Assembly: GCA_934149305.1 (NCBI GenBank)
Contig: CAKPEF010000002.1
Coordinates: 84,030-148,029, forward strand
Length of the DNA: 64,000 bases
Direction of reading: 5' to 3'
Source of the DNA: an uncultured Clostridia bacterium
Lineage (GTDB): Bacteria; Bacillota; Clostridia; TANB77; UBA1234
This document shows positions 9,027 through 18,510 of this stretch, piece after piece (the first letter of the stretch is position 1; every line of letters starts with the position of its first letter). The notes below the pieces were generated by a model. The model made no database searches, had not been told where the DNA came from, and saw nothing but the letters and a program-made list of their open reading frames with translations. A program made the translations under genes and the position numbers.

Positions 9027-9434
9027 ATGGAACTAAAAGCAGTGAAAAATGAAACTAAAAAAGAATATTTAACTAAAAAAGAGCAATATCAAAAAATAAA
9101 AAACAAAGCTGGAAAGATAGGAATAAGTACAACATTGATGTTTTTGGCAAGCAAGACAAGTTATGCGGTGGAAGGGGACCCTATGAGACTTGATGGTGCT
9201 TTACCTTATGAGCCACCAGTATATCTTAGAATTACGGGTCTTATTAGATGGGGATTTATATTTGCAGGAATAATTTCGTTAATTATAACTTTAACAATAG
9301 CTATAATAAATAGAAAAAAAGAAGATGTGAAGAAGAAAATAAAAAAAGGCTTAATAATTACTGTTGCACTTTTCGGAATGAGTATTATATTGCAGATAGT
9401 TTATACTTTATTAGAGAAAAATATGTATTATTAG
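9027..9434 (+). CDS. Small two-helix membrane protein with shared leader, copy 1
   Basis: A 135-residue protein of unknown function. The first 47 residues (MELKAVKNETKKEYLT... to SYA) are almost the same as in the 10095 and 11959 genes: a charged 30-residue stretch, a short hydrophobic run, and an A-x-A-like end resembling an extended signal peptide. The mature part has two membrane helices joined by a lysine-rich loop (KKEDVKKKIKKG), a layout like VirB2/TrbC pilins; that comparison is topology only. The ribosome site AGGGGG and flanking bases are also conserved among the copies. Confidence 0.75.
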   Translation: MELKAVKNETKKEYLTKKEQYQKIKNKAGKIGISTTLMFLASKTSYAVEGDPMRLDGALPYEPPVYLRITGLIRWGFIFAGIISLIITLTIAIINRKKEDVKKKIKKGLIITVALFGMSIILQIVYTLLEKNMYY

Positions 9435-9620
9435 AAAATCAATTACAATCCAAGATTTAGTATTCCTGCTAGACCAAACTTTAAGTTTCAGAAAATATTT
9501 AATTTAAAAAAGTTAATACATTTGATTTTTGAAAATGATATAAAAAATACCTTATAGCCCATACAAAATAAATGTATATATAGTTATAAATTAAAAAATA
9601 AAAGGGGAGTAGATGTAATA

Positions 9621-9905
9621 ATGTATGAAGGATATGGAATAATCGAACCAGTAGATGATATGGTAGAACATAATTGCAAAGTACAAAGTATTGAAAAAAT
9701 TTTTAGCATTGTAAGTAATAGTCTTTTTATAATATTCATCATAACAATGATTTTAACGATTATAAGAGATATTAAAAACAAAAAGAGACCAGATGGTGAA
9801 AAAAGAAATTTTATAATTGACATTATTCTTGTAGTTTCATGCATAATATGTTTTTGCACTGCAATTTTATGTTTTTGGCTTGCAAATGTATACGAGTGTA
9901 ATTGA
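9621..9905 (+). CDS. Small two-helix membrane protein
   Basis: A 94-residue protein of unknown function with two membrane helices (about 33-50 and 68-90) joined by a basic loop (RDIKNKKRPDGEKRN). It lacks the leader of its neighbours but has the same two-helix layout, also seen at the N-terminus of the 8153 protein. The ribosome site GGGGAG is 12 bases from the ATG, a little far. Its end overlaps the start of a truncated copy of the 9027 gene. Confidence 0.6.
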   Translation: MYEGYGIIEPVDDMVEHNCKVQSIEKIFSIVSNSLFIIFIITMILTIIRDIKNKKRPDGEKRNFIIDIILVVSCIICFCTAILCFWLANVYECN

Positions 9906-10104
9906 ATGTGGATTTATATTTGCAGGAATAATTTCGTTAATTATAACTTTAACAATAGCTATAATAAATAGAAAAAAAGAAGATGTGAAAAAGAAAATCA
10001 AAAAAGGCTTAATAATTACTGTTGTACTTTGGGGAATGGCAGTTATATTAGGAATAGCAATTAATTTACTAAAAAATAAAATAGGGGGAAAAACATGGAA
10101 CTAA
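9880..10104 (+). pseudogene. 5'-truncated copy of the leader-type membrane protein gene
   Basis: From about 9907 the DNA matches 9249-9330 base for base over some 75 bases and then stays similar to the end of the 9027 gene, but the leader and first part are missing. It joins directly to the last codons of the 9621 gene. An ATG at 9880 could let a 74-residue product be made by coupling. I read it as a leftover of cassette recombination. Confidence 0.6.
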
Positions 10105-10730
10105 AAGCAGTGAAAAATGAAACTAAAAAAGAATATTTAACTAGAAAAGAGCACTATCAAAAAATAAAAAACAAAGCTGGAAAAATAGGAATAGGCACAA
10201 TATTGATGTTTATGGCAAGTAACATAAGTTATGCATTGCCAGGAGATGGTATAGATATTGCAGGTATTGCACCTATTTATACGACACCTGTATGGGTTAA
10301 GATTGTTGGTCTTGCTCAATGGATATTGATGTTTGTAGGAATAATTTTTTTGGTTGTAAACTCTATAAAATTCATAGTAAACAGAGAGAAAGAAGACGCT
10401 GATAAAAAATTAAATCGTAATTTAATAGTAACAATATTATTATTTTCAATAGCATATTTTTTAAAAATAGTTGAGATGTGTTGTACAAATGGTAAAATGT
10501 ACGGACCTAATTGCATTGAGTATGGACAGATGCATATTCATTATAGTCCTATTTATATTCTTTTGCAAAATATCATCGACATGCTTATACTCATAGCTTC
10601 TAGCGCTTTTGTAACAATGGTTTTAAAAAGTATAGTAAGAAAAAAAGCATATATAGTCGATGCAGTAGAAATAATAATATTGTTTGTGTTAGCGGCTATT
10701 ATTGGATGGGTAGTCCCATTTATACAATAG
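10095..10730 (+). CDS. Four-helix membrane protein with shared leader, copy 2
   Basis: A 211-residue protein. Residues 1-47 are the same leader as in the 9027 and 11959 genes (two substitutions in the first 30). The rest is longer and different: two helices with a basic loop (NREKEDADKKLNRN), a cysteine-containing segment (MCCTNGKMYGPNC) and two more helices. Function unknown. The shared leader in front of unrelated mature regions is the notable point. Confidence 0.7.
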   Translation: MELKAVKNETKKEYLTRKEHYQKIKNKAGKIGIGTILMFMASNISYALPGDGIDIAGIAPIYTTPVWVKIVGLAQWILMFVGIIFLVVNSIKFIVNREKEDADKKLNRNLIVTILLFSIAYFLKIVEMCCTNGKMYGPNCIEYGQMHIHYSPIYILLQNIIDMLILIASSAFVTMVLKSIVRKKAYIVDAVEIIILFVLAAIIGWVVPFIQ

Positions 10731-10832
10731 TATAAATACAGTTTAAGTTTGTTTAGGAAAGAATAACATTAACATATAAGCATATCGAAATGACTGTAAA
10801 AACACCACAATTGGTAATAGGGCACATAAAAA

Positions 10833-11052
10833 TGTAGCGGAGCACAGCGTGCTCCATAAAAGTATGTCGGCACCAACATGATGAAACACAGTTTAAACCA
10901 ACACCACAATTAGTAATAGTGGCACACAAAAAGTAGCGGAGCTTAAGTGTGCTCCATAGAAAATATGTTGGCGACAATATAACAAAACACAAATTCCACA
11001 ATTGATAATAGGACACATAAAATATAGCGGAGCTTAGGTGTGCTCCATAAAA
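10833..11052 (+). repeat. Three GTAG-hairpin elements (array B)
   Basis: Copies at 10833-10861, 10933-10961 and 11023-11051, with the same 100- and 90-base spacing and nearly the same spacer DNA as array A. The 10731-11072 gap holds only this duplicated block. Confidence 0.9.
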
Positions 11053-11072
11053 AAGAAAAAGGGGGAATCTTA

Positions 11073-11936
11073 ATGGAAATAAATGAGGCAGATTTAAATC
11101 AAAAAAATGAATTAGATATAAATAATATAACGATAGCTGAAATACCTAAAGCAACCAATTATCGAAGGATAATAAATATTGTTTCTAATATTGGATGCAA
11201 TATTTTTTTCATTATTGCAATTATTGCACTGATTCTCACAATTAAGAGACATATAAAAAATAAAAAAAATGAAGAAAAAAAGAGCATAGTACTTGGAATT
11301 GTTTTAACAGTAATATTTTTTTGTGTTTCACTAGTAGCGTGGGTGGTATATTTAGAAACCAATTGGATAAATTATTCGCAAGCGGTTAAAAAACCAATAA
11401 TCTACCTGTATCCAGAAGAAGAAACCAATATAGAAGTAAAGTTAGGCAAGAAAGAAAATATAACATGCTCGTATCCAAAGTATGAAAACGGATGGAAGGT
11501 TGTAGCAAATCCAAACGGAGATTTAAAATACATAGAAAATGGTAAAAACTTATATGCCCTATATTATGAAGCAAAGACAGAAAAAGAAAATAAAGTAGAA
11601 AAAGAGGGCTTTGTAGTAAAAGGCGAAGATAGTGCCAATTTCTTAGAAGAAAAACTTGAAATATTAGGACTAAATGAAAGAGAGTCTGAAGAATTTATAG
11701 TATACTGGCTACCAAAGCTAGAAGCAAATAAATATAACTACATAAGATTTTTAAACAAAGAAGAAATAGAAGAAAACATGCCACTAGAAATAGAGCCAAA
11801 ACCAGATACACAAATAAGAGTTTTAATGACATTTAAGGGACTAAATAAAGAAATAAAAGTAGAAGAACAACAATTAACAAGAGTAGAAAGAAAAGGATAT
11901 ACAGTAGTAGAATGGGGCGGAAGCGAAATAAAATAA
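11073..11936 (+). CDS. Uncharacterised membrane protein with KPIIYLYPE domain, copy B
   Basis: A 287-residue paralogue of the 8153 gene. Two N-terminal membrane helices differ from copy A, while from KPIIYLYPEE to the stop the protein is identical and the DNA differs by only a few silent changes. Upstream it has the same hairpin array and ribosome site. The contrast between a diverged front and an identical back shows recent gene conversion or duplication with exchange. Confidence 0.75.
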   Translation: MEINEADLNQKNELDINNITIAEIPKATNYRRIINIVSNIGCNIFFIIAIIALILTIKRHIKNKKNEEKKSIVLGIVLTVIFFCVSLVAWVVYLETNWINYSQAVKKPIIYLYPEEETNIEVKLGKKENITCSYPKYENGWKVVANPNGDLKYIENGKNLYALYYEAKTEKENKVEKEGFVVKGEDSANFLEEKLEILGLNERESEEFIVYWLPKLEANKYNYIRFLNKEEIEENMPLEIEPKPDTQIRVLMTFKGLNKEIKVEEQQLTRVERKGYTVVEWGGSEIK

Positions 11937-11958
11937 AAAATAAAATAGGGGGAAAAAC

Positions 11959-12369
11959 ATGGAACTAAAAGCAGTGAAAAATGAAACTAAAAAAGAATAT
12001 TTAACTAAAAAAGAGCAATATCAAAAAATAAAAAACAAAGCCGGAAAAATAGGAATAGGCACAATGTTGATGTTCTTGGCAAGTGGGACAAGTTATGCAT
12101 TGCCAGTAGATGTTACAAATATTACGCCGCTCGCAGGTGCTATGCCTATTGGTATGCCACCTGCATGGTTTAGAGTTACCCATTGGTTATTAAGATTGGC
12201 AGGAATAATTTCTTTGATTATAACATTAATAGAAGTTATAGCGAGTTACATGCAAGAAGATGCAAAAAAGAAAATCAAGAAAGATATAATAATCACAGTT
12301 GTCATCTTTGTGGTGGTTGTCATATTTGACATAGTATGTGCTTTATTAAAAAATCAAATGTGGTGGTAA
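11959..12369 (+). CDS. Small two-helix membrane protein with shared leader, copy 3
   Basis: A 136-residue protein with the common leader (1-47), then a proline- and methionine-rich stretch (AGAMPIGMPPAWF), two helices and a basic loop (QEDAKKKIKKD), ending in MWW. The stop is 3 bases before the ATG of the radical SAM/SPASM gene, so they are translated from one message. That makes it the best candidate substrate or partner of the enzyme, but no modification site can be named. Confidence 0.72.
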   Translation: MELKAVKNETKKEYLTKKEQYQKIKNKAGKIGIGTMLMFLASGTSYALPVDVTNITPLAGAMPIGMPPAWFRVTHWLLRLAGIISLIITLIEVIASYMQEDAKKKIKKDIIITVVIFVVVVIFDIVCALLKNQMWW

Positions 12370-12372
12370 ATT

Positions 12373-13464
12373 ATGAATTATACATTATATTTAACAGAAA
12401 AATGCAACTTGAATTGCAAGTACTGCTTTGAGGGGACAAAAGGTGAAAATGAACTTACTTTTGAAGATGTAAAAACAATAATGGATAGAGAGGTAGAGCT
12501 CGGCAGCAAAAATTGCATCTTAACTTTATTTGGAGGAGAGCCTCTTTTAAAAAAAGATTTGATTTTTGATATTGTAAATTATGCTAAAAAACTAGAAAAA
12601 GAAAATAAGATTAGATTTAAATATAGTATTACAACAAATGGAACTCTTATAGATGAAGCTTTTTTAAAACTTGCAAAGGAAAATGATTTTTTAATAGGTT
12701 ATAGTTTAGATGGTGAAAAAGAAACGCAAAATAAAAACAGAATAAATTATAACGGCGACGGAACATATGATGTGGTATTTGAAAATGCAAAAAAATTATT
12801 AAAGAATGTTAAAACGGTTGTAGCGATGCCTGTTATAACTAAAAATAATTATACAGATATGACAAAGAATGTTGAACATCTTTTTGATATAGGTTTTAAA
12901 GCTGTAAATTGTGCGTTCGATTATATCGCAGACTGGCAAGATGATGATTTGCCAATATTAAAAAATGAATATACTAAACTTGCAGATATCTATTATCAGA
13001 GACTAAAAAAAGGAGAAAAATTATATCTTCAACCATTTGATAATAAAATATCAGACTATATAAAAGAGCAAGATTGCAATGAAAAATGCATGTTAGGCTT
13101 AAAACATGTGGATGTATCGAGCTATAAAAAAATATATCCATGTACTCAATTTGTTGGAAGAGAAGAATATGAAATTGGAAACATAGAAACAGGAATAGAC
13201 AAATCAAAAAGAGAAAATTTGATAAAAAAATTACAAACAGATGGAAACGATATTTGCAAAGAATGTGAAATAAAAAAGCGTTGCAAGCACACATGCGGAT
13301 GCTTAAATATATTAACCACTGGAGACCCGAAAGAAGTATCACCACTAATATGTGAGACAGAAAGAATGATAATAGAAATATCAGACAAACTTGCAGAAAG
13401 GCTGTATAAAGAAAAGGTGCAAACCTTTTATGAAAAAGAATATTTAGGATATGAAATAATTTAG
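12373..13464 (+). CDS. Radical SAM/SPASM domain enzyme
   Basis: A 363-residue enzyme. The radical SAM cluster motif is C11-x3-C15-x2-C18 (CNLNCKYC), followed by the GGEPL and SITTNGT segments of the fold. The C-terminal third is cysteine-rich (CNEKCMLGLKHVDVSSYKKIYPCTQF, then CKECEIKKRCKHTCGC), a SPASM region binding auxiliary iron-sulfur clusters. Such enzymes mature peptides or proteins by radical chemistry. It is the last gene of the duplicated membrane-protein locus, just after the 11959 gene. No typical cysteine-rich peptide precursor is visible, so the substrate is open. Confidence 0.88.
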   Translation: MNYTLYLTEKCNLNCKYCFEGTKGENELTFEDVKTIMDREVELGSKNCILTLFGGEPLLKKDLIFDIVNYAKKLEKENKIRFKYSITTNGTLIDEAFLKLAKENDFLIGYSLDGEKETQNKNRINYNGDGTYDVVFENAKKLLKNVKTVVAMPVITKNNYTDMTKNVEHLFDIGFKAVNCAFDYIADWQDDDLPILKNEYTKLADIYYQRLKKGEKLYLQPFDNKISDYIKEQDCNEKCMLGLKHVDVSSYKKIYPCTQFVGREEYEIGNIETGIDKSKRENLIKKLQTDGNDICKECEIKKRCKHTCGCLNILTTGDPKEVSPLICETERMIIEISDKLAERLYKEKVQTFYEKEYLGYEII

Positions 13465-13476
13465 TAACCAGATATA

Positions 13477-13522
13477 AAATTCTTCATAAAATATTTATAT
13501 AAATATTTTATGGAGAATTTTT
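13477..13522 (+). terminator. Terminator after the radical SAM gene
   Basis: Long inverted repeat AATTCT-CATAAAATATTTAT / ATAAATATTTTATG-AGAATT ending in TTTTTA. Confidence 0.8.
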
Positions 13523-13562
13523 ATAGTTTGTCAGCAGATTGTGCAAGAATACATACCCCCTA

Positions 13563-13591
13563 TTGATTTATAGGCGTTTTTGTAGTATACT
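13563..13591 (+). promoter_or_regulatory. Promoter of leuS-trpS
   Basis: TTGATT (13563-13568), 17 bases, TATACT (13586-13591). The leader to leuS is only about 30 bases, too short for a T-box. Confidence 0.6.
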
Positions 13592-13624
13592 TTTAGCATA
13601 TTATGGCAGAGAAGGGGTAATTAT

Positions 13625-16018
13625 ATGGAATATAATCACATAGAAATAGAGAAAAAATGGCAAAAATATTGGGAAGATAATAAAACATTTAAAACAGATG
13701 CTTGGGATTTTTCTAAACCCAAGTATTATGCATTAGACATGTTTCCTTATCCATCAGGTGTAGGTCTTCATGCTGGTCACCCAGAGGGATATACTGCAAC
13801 TGATATTGTTTCTCGTATGAAGAGAATGCAGGGCTTCAATGTTTTACACCCAATGGGATTTGATTCATTTGGACTTCCGGCAGAACAATACGCAATTGAT
13901 ACAGGTAACAATCCTAATACATTCACATTAGAAAATATTGAAACTTTCAGAACTCAGCTTAAGAAACTTGGCTTTAGTTATGATTGGGATAGAGAAATAA
14001 TGACTAGTGATCCAAGCTATTATAAATGGACACAATGGATTTTCAAAAGACTTGTAGAAGATGGTCTTGCTAGATGTGTGGAAATGCCTGTTAACTGGTG
14101 TGAAGAGCTTGGCACAGTTCTTGCCAATGATGAGGTAATCGATGGCAAGAGTGAAAGAGGCGGTTTTCCAGTTGTTCGTAAAAATATGAAACAATGGATA
14201 ATAGATATTCCTAAATATGCAGAGAGATTGTTAGATGGTCTTGAAGAGATAGATTGGCCTCTTTCAACAAAAGAAATTCAAAGAAATTGGATTGGTAAGA
14301 GCGTAGGAGCACATGTTAAATTTAAAGTTGATGGAACCGCAAAAGATTTCACAGTATTCACAACTAGATGTGATACACTTTTTGGTGCGACATATTGTGT
14401 GCTTTCACCAGAACATGAGCTAATAGATGAGATTACAACACTTGAGCAAAAAGATGCTGTAAAAAAATATAAAGAAGAATGTGCAAAGAAATCTGAAATC
14501 GAGAGAACAGAATTAAACAAAGAAAAAACAGGTGTATTCACAGGCAGTTATGCTATAAATCCTGTTAACGGCGAAAAAATTCCAATATGGATAAGCGATT
14601 ATGTTTTGGTTACATATGGAACTGGTGCAATAATGGCTGTTCCAGCACATGATGAAAGAGACTATGCATTTGCTAAGAAATTTGATTTAAAAATCATTCC
14701 TGTAATAGAGGGCGGAGACATTGAAAAAGAAGCATACACAGGCGATGGAGTTCATATAAACTCAGGATTTTTAAACGGCTTAAATAAAGAAGAAAGTATA
14801 GAAAAAATGATTGCTTGGCTTGAAGAAAATAAGCTTGGAGCAAAGAAAATAAATTACAAAATTCGTGAATGGATTTTCGCAAGACAAAGATATTGGGGAG
14901 AGCCAATGCCTGTTGTACATATGGAGGATGGCGATATAGTTTGTTTAAGTGATGACGAGCTTCCACTTATTTTGCCAAACATATCAGATTACAAGAGCCA
15001 CAATGGTGAACCACCACTTTGCAATGCAAAAGATTGGGTAGAAGTTTCTATAAATGGCAAAAAAGGCAAGAGAGACACAAATACAATGCCAGGAAGTGCA
15101 GGTTCTAGCTGGTATTTCTTAAGATACATAGACCCACATAACGATAAAGAATTGGCAGATAAAAAACTTATGGAACATTGGATGCCAGTTGATTTATATA
15201 TTGGTGGTCCAGAGCACGCAGTAGGTCATTTACTATATTCTAGAATGTGGAACAATTATTTATTTGATAAAGGAATTGTTCCCGTTAAAGAGCCATTTAA
15301 AAAGCTTGTACACCAAGGAATGATACTTGGAGCAAATGGAATAAAAATGGGTAAAAGATATCCTAAATATTGCGTAAATCCACTTGATGTTATTAGAGAT
15401 TATGGTGCTGACACGCTTAGAATTTATGAAATGTTTATGGGACCTCTTGCAGCTGATAAGCCTTGGAACGACAGAGGAGTTGAGGGCGCTCATAAATTCT
15501 TAGACAGAGTATTTAGAATATTTGCAGACGGAAAAGTAAAAGATGTAGAAAACAAAAATCTTGAAAAAATTTATCATCAAACAGTTAAAAAAGTTACAGA
15601 TGATTATGAAAAATTATCATTCAATACTGCAATTAGCCAAATGATGATATTTATAAATGCAGTATATAAAGAAGATGTTTTACCAAAAGAATATGCAGAA
15701 GGATTTGTAAAATTACTAAATCCAATTTGCCCATTTATAACAGAAGAATTATGGGAGATGCTTGGTCATACTGGCACAATTACTTACGAGCCATGGCCAA
15801 AATATGATGAAGAAAAAACAATAGAAGATGAAATAGAAGTTCCAGTTCAAGTAAACGGAAAACTTAGAGGAACAGTTATTGTAGCAAAAGAGGCTACTAG
15901 TGAAGATGTTGAAAAGGTAGCATTTGAAAACGAAGAAATCTTAAAATTTATAGAAGGAAAAGAAGTCGTTAAAAAAATATATGTACCAGGAAGAATCTTC
16001 ACAGTTGTAGTAAAATAA
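13625..16018 (+). CDS. leuS: Leucyl-tRNA synthetase
   Basis: A 797-residue class I synthetase that charges tRNA-Leu. The HIGH-type motif is HAGHPEG near 55. The CP1 editing domain is present with its [16 protein letters not shown] segment, including the editing aspartate. The second catalytic motif is KMGKR at 574-578, where most family members have KMSKS; I believe this variant occurs in other Clostridia, so it is probably functional. Followed 22 bases later by trpS. Confidence 0.97.
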   Translation: MEYNHIEIEKKWQKYWEDNKTFKTDAWDFSKPKYYALDMFPYPSGVGLHAGHPEGYTATDIVSRMKRMQGFNVLHPMGFDSFGLPAEQYAIDTGNNPNTFTLENIETFRTQLKKLGFSYDWDREIMTSDPSYYKWTQWIFKRLVEDGLARCVEMPVNWCEELGTVLANDEVIDGKSERGGFPVVRKNMKQWIIDIPKYAERLLDGLEEIDWPLSTKEIQRNWIGKSVGAHVKFKVDGTAKDFTVFTTRCDTLFGATYCVLSPEHELIDEITTLEQKDAVKKYKEECAKKSEIERTELNKEKTGVFTGSYAINPVNGEKIPIWISDYVLVTYGTGAIMAVPAHDERDYAFAKKFDLKIIPVIEGGDIEKEAYTGDGVHINSGFLNGLNKEESIEKMIAWLEENKLGAKKINYKIREWIFARQRYWGEPMPVVHMEDGDIVCLSDDELPLILPNISDYKSHNGEPPLCNAKDWVEVSINGKKGKRDTNTMPGSAGSSWYFLRYIDPHNDKELADKKLMEHWMPVDLYIGGPEHAVGHLLYSRMWNNYLFDKGIVPVKEPFKKLVHQGMILGANGIKMGKRYPKYCVNPLDVIRDYGADTLRIYEMFMGPLAADKPWNDRGVEGAHKFLDRVFRIFADGKVKDVENKNLEKIYHQTVKKVTDDYEKLSFNTAISQMMIFINAVYKEDVLPKEYAEGFVKLLNPICPFITEELWEMLGHTGTITYEPWPKYDEEKTIEDEIEVPVQVNGKLRGTVIVAKEATSEDVEKVAFENEEILKFIEGKEVVKKIYVPGRIFTVVVK

Positions 16019-16040
16019 TAAATAATGAGGTGAAGAATAT

Positions 16041-17147
16041 ATGAGCAGAAAGATTATACTAACAGGAGATAGACCAACAGGGCACTTACATATAGGACAT
16101 TATGTGGGTTCTTTAAAACAAAGAGTTTTACTTCAAGAAAAAGGCGATTATGAAAAAATGTTTATAATGATAGCCGATACACAAGCTTTAACAGATAATG
16201 CGGGAAATCCGCAAAAAGTTAGAGATAATGTTCTAGAAGTTATGCTAGATTATTTATCTGTTGGACTTGATCCGCAAAAAGTTACATTTTTTGTTCAATC
16301 AGAAATAAGAGCATTGCCAGAACTAATGGCATATTATATGAATTTGGTTACACTTTCAAGGCTTCTTAGAAACCCTACAGTTAAATCAGAAATAAAATTT
16401 AGAGGCTTTGATAACGAAAATAAAGGTATACCAGTTGGATTTGCAAATTATCCAATTAGCCAAGCGGCTGATATAACTGCATTCAAAGCAACACTTATAC
16501 CTGTTGGTGAAGACCAACTTCCAATGATTGAACAAGCAAGAGAAATTGTTAGAAGCTTTAATAACACATACCAAAAAGAAATTTTGGTTGAGCCAGATGC
16601 TTACATACCAGAAAACAAAATTTGTTCAAGATTGCCAGGAACAGATGGAAATGCAAAAATGAGTAAATCGCTTAATAATTGCATTTATCTATGTGATGAC
16701 AAAGAAACAGTAAAAGCTAAAATAAGAAATATGTATACAGATCCAAATCATATAAAGGTAACAGATCCGGGAAATGTAGAGGGAAATGTGGTATTCACAT
16801 ATTTAGATGCATTTTCTACAGATGAACATTTTGAAAAATATTTACCAGAGTACAAAAACTTAGATGAATTAAAAGCCCACTACAGAAGAGGTGGACTTGG
16901 GGATGTTAAAATCAAAAACTTCTTAAACATGATAATGGAAGAAATATTAGAACCAATGAGAGAAAGAAGAAAGTACTACGAAGCAAGACTTCCAGAGGTT
17001 CTAAAAATGCTTAAAAACGGAACAGAAGAAGCAGAGAAAGTAGCGGATGAAACATTGGCAGAAGTAAAAGAAGCGATGGGCATAAATTATTTTAACGATG
17101 AAGAATTCTTAAAAGAACAAATTGAAAAGCATAATAAAAATAACTAA
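16041..17147 (+). CDS. trpS: Tryptophanyl-tRNA synthetase
   Basis: A 368-residue class I synthetase that charges tRNA-Trp. The HIGH motif appears as HLHIGHYVGSL (near 16-26) and the KMSKS motif as NAKMSKSLNN (near 212). The GEDQLPMIEQAREI segment is the usual amino-acid pocket. Slightly longer than the roughly 330-residue standard form. Follows leuS in the same transcript. Confidence 0.95.
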   Translation: MSRKIILTGDRPTGHLHIGHYVGSLKQRVLLQEKGDYEKMFIMIADTQALTDNAGNPQKVRDNVLEVMLDYLSVGLDPQKVTFFVQSEIRALPELMAYYMNLVTLSRLLRNPTVKSEIKFRGFDNENKGIPVGFANYPISQAADITAFKATLIPVGEDQLPMIEQAREIVRSFNNTYQKEILVEPDAYIPENKICSRLPGTDGNAKMSKSLNNCIYLCDDKETVKAKIRNMYTDPNHIKVTDPGNVEGNVVFTYLDAFSTDEHFEKYLPEYKNLDELKAHYRRGGLGDVKIKNFLNMIMEEILEPMRERRKYYEARLPEVLKMLKNGTEEAEKVADETLAEVKEAMGINYFNDEEFLKEQIEKHNKNN

Positions 17148-17191
17148 AAAATGAAGCTTTAAGTAATGAAAATTTTGCATTAAAATATATT

Positions 17192-17222
17192 AAAAGGCGA
17201 GACTTTAAAGTCTCGCCTAATA
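17192..17222. terminator. Bidirectional terminator between trpS and the HD-GYP gene
   Basis: Perfect stem AGGCGAGACTTT / AAAGTCTCGCCT (17195-17218). The T-run is better on the minus strand. Confidence 0.8.
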
Positions 17223-17223
17223 T

Positions 17224-18306
17224 TTAGCTTTTGAATTCTGCGTATTCATCATCAAATCTTTCAATGAATACAATATTCAAATCTTTTTCTATCTTTTCTT
17301 TATTATTCAATATTTCTGGCACAAACAAGTCAACTAAAGTAGGATCGAATTGTACACCTTTACATGCTTTTAATTCATCTAAAGCTTTGTATAGAGTAAA
17401 TCTTGGGCGATAGCTTCTATCTGATGTCATAGCATCAAAAGAATCGGCTACACAGACAATTCTTGCGCTTAGTGGTATATCTTCACCTTTAAGACCAGAT
17501 GGGTAACCACGGCCATCATAGCGCTCGTGGTGATGCTTAACCATTGGTATTATATTGTCAAATATTTTGGCAGGCTTTAATATATGCTCACCAATCGATG
17601 GGTGATTTTTAATATCGTGATATTCATCATCAGTTAGTTTACCTGCTTTTTGAAGAATAGCATCAGGAATACCAATTTTACCAATATCGTGGAACAATCC
17701 ACCATCTCTAATAAGCTCAACTTCTTCATCAGGAAGTCCTAAAGCCTTTGCAAGTAATACTGAGTAGTAAGAAACTCTGTCTGAATGATTTTTAGTATAA
17801 GAATCCTTTGCATCAACAGCAAGTCTTAAAGACTCCATTGTGCCTTTATATGCAGACTTTAAATCGGCATAAGCAGTCTCAAGCTTTTGATTTATATCGT
17901 TTATTATTCTCATTTGTGTTACTGATTTTAGGCCTGATTCTATAAGAAGAAGTAATTGGTCGAATTTATCTGTTTTTTCGCAATACCCTTGAATATCTAA
18001 TCTCTTAATTGTTTCTAATGGTGGTGCTAAGTCTTTGTGACCAGTAAGTAGCAATATGTATAAGTTTTTGTTGAATTTTCTTATTTCTTCAACTACTTGA
18101 TCTCCATGTATAGGCATCATTAAAAAGTCTAATAACATTAAGTCAAAATGCTCATTTCGAACCAATTCGATGGCCTTTAATGGGTCGGTAACACCTGTTA
18201 TATTATAATGATTTAAAAAGATTTTTAGAGAGTCAATGATTCCTTGTTCATCATCAACAACTAAAATTTTATAATTTTCTTTTTGCACAGAATCTTTTAA
18301 TCGCAT
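17224..18306 (-). CDS. Response regulator with HD-GYP phosphodiesterase domain
   Basis: A 360-residue two-domain protein. Residues about 12-125 are a receiver domain with the acidic pair D18-D19, phospho-acceptor D60, T88 and K111. Residues about 160-345 are an HD-GYP domain with HDIGKIGIP and HHERYDGRGYPSGL. HD-GYP enzymes hydrolyse cyclic di-GMP. It is transcribed away from the histidine kinase at 18511, so the two may be partners. The start codon lies within a 12-base palindrome (TCGCATATGCGA, 18301-18312) next to the GAGGAGG site. Confidence 0.95.
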   Translation of the reverse strand: MRLKDSVQKENYKILVVDDEQGIIDSLKIFLNHYNITGVTDPLKAIELVRNEHFDLMLLDFLMMPIHGDQVVEEIRKFNKNLYILLLTGHKDLAPPLETIKRLDIQGYCEKTDKFDQLLLLIESGLKSVTQMRIINDINQKLETAYADLKSAYKGTMESLRLAVDAKDSYTKNHSDRVSYYSVLLAKALGLPDEEVELIRDGGLFHDIGKIGIPDAILQKAGKLTDDEYHDIKNHPSIGEHILKPAKIFDNIIPMVKHHHERYDGRGYPSGLKGEDIPLSARIVCVADSFDAMTSDRSYRPRFTLYKALDELKACKGVQFDPTLVDLFVPEILNNKEKIEKDLNIVFIERFDDEYAEFKS

Positions 18307-18434
18307 ATGCGAGCCTCCTCTATTGTGAAATGTAATAAACTGTAAGCATTCACTTGTGGGGTTATAAAAAAATTATAACATTTCTATTTTTTTCGTCAAT
18401 ATGTAAATTATAGTGATAAATATCTATTTTAAAG

Positions 18435-18464
18435 TTGAAATATATACAATAAATGTTATATAAT
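18435..18464 (+). promoter_or_regulatory. Promoter of the kinase-NRPS operon
   Basis: TTGAAA (18435-18440), 18 bases, TATAAT (18459-18464), about 45 bases before the kinase start codon. It lies in the intergenic region shared with the divergent HD-GYP gene. Confidence 0.6.
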
Positions 18465-18510
18465 AACCAATATATAGGAACCTCAAAATTATCACTAGAG
18501 GAGGATATAA

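Noticed and set aside
9027..12369. Circular bacteriocin or typical cysteine-rich modified peptide precursors
   Set aside because: The leader proteins are too long and have two membrane helices; no cysteine-rich or repeat core, and no transporter or circularisation genes, are nearby.
13523..13624. T-box riboswitch before leuS
   Set aside because: Only about 30 bases separate the likely transcription start from the start codon, and no T-box core sequence is present.
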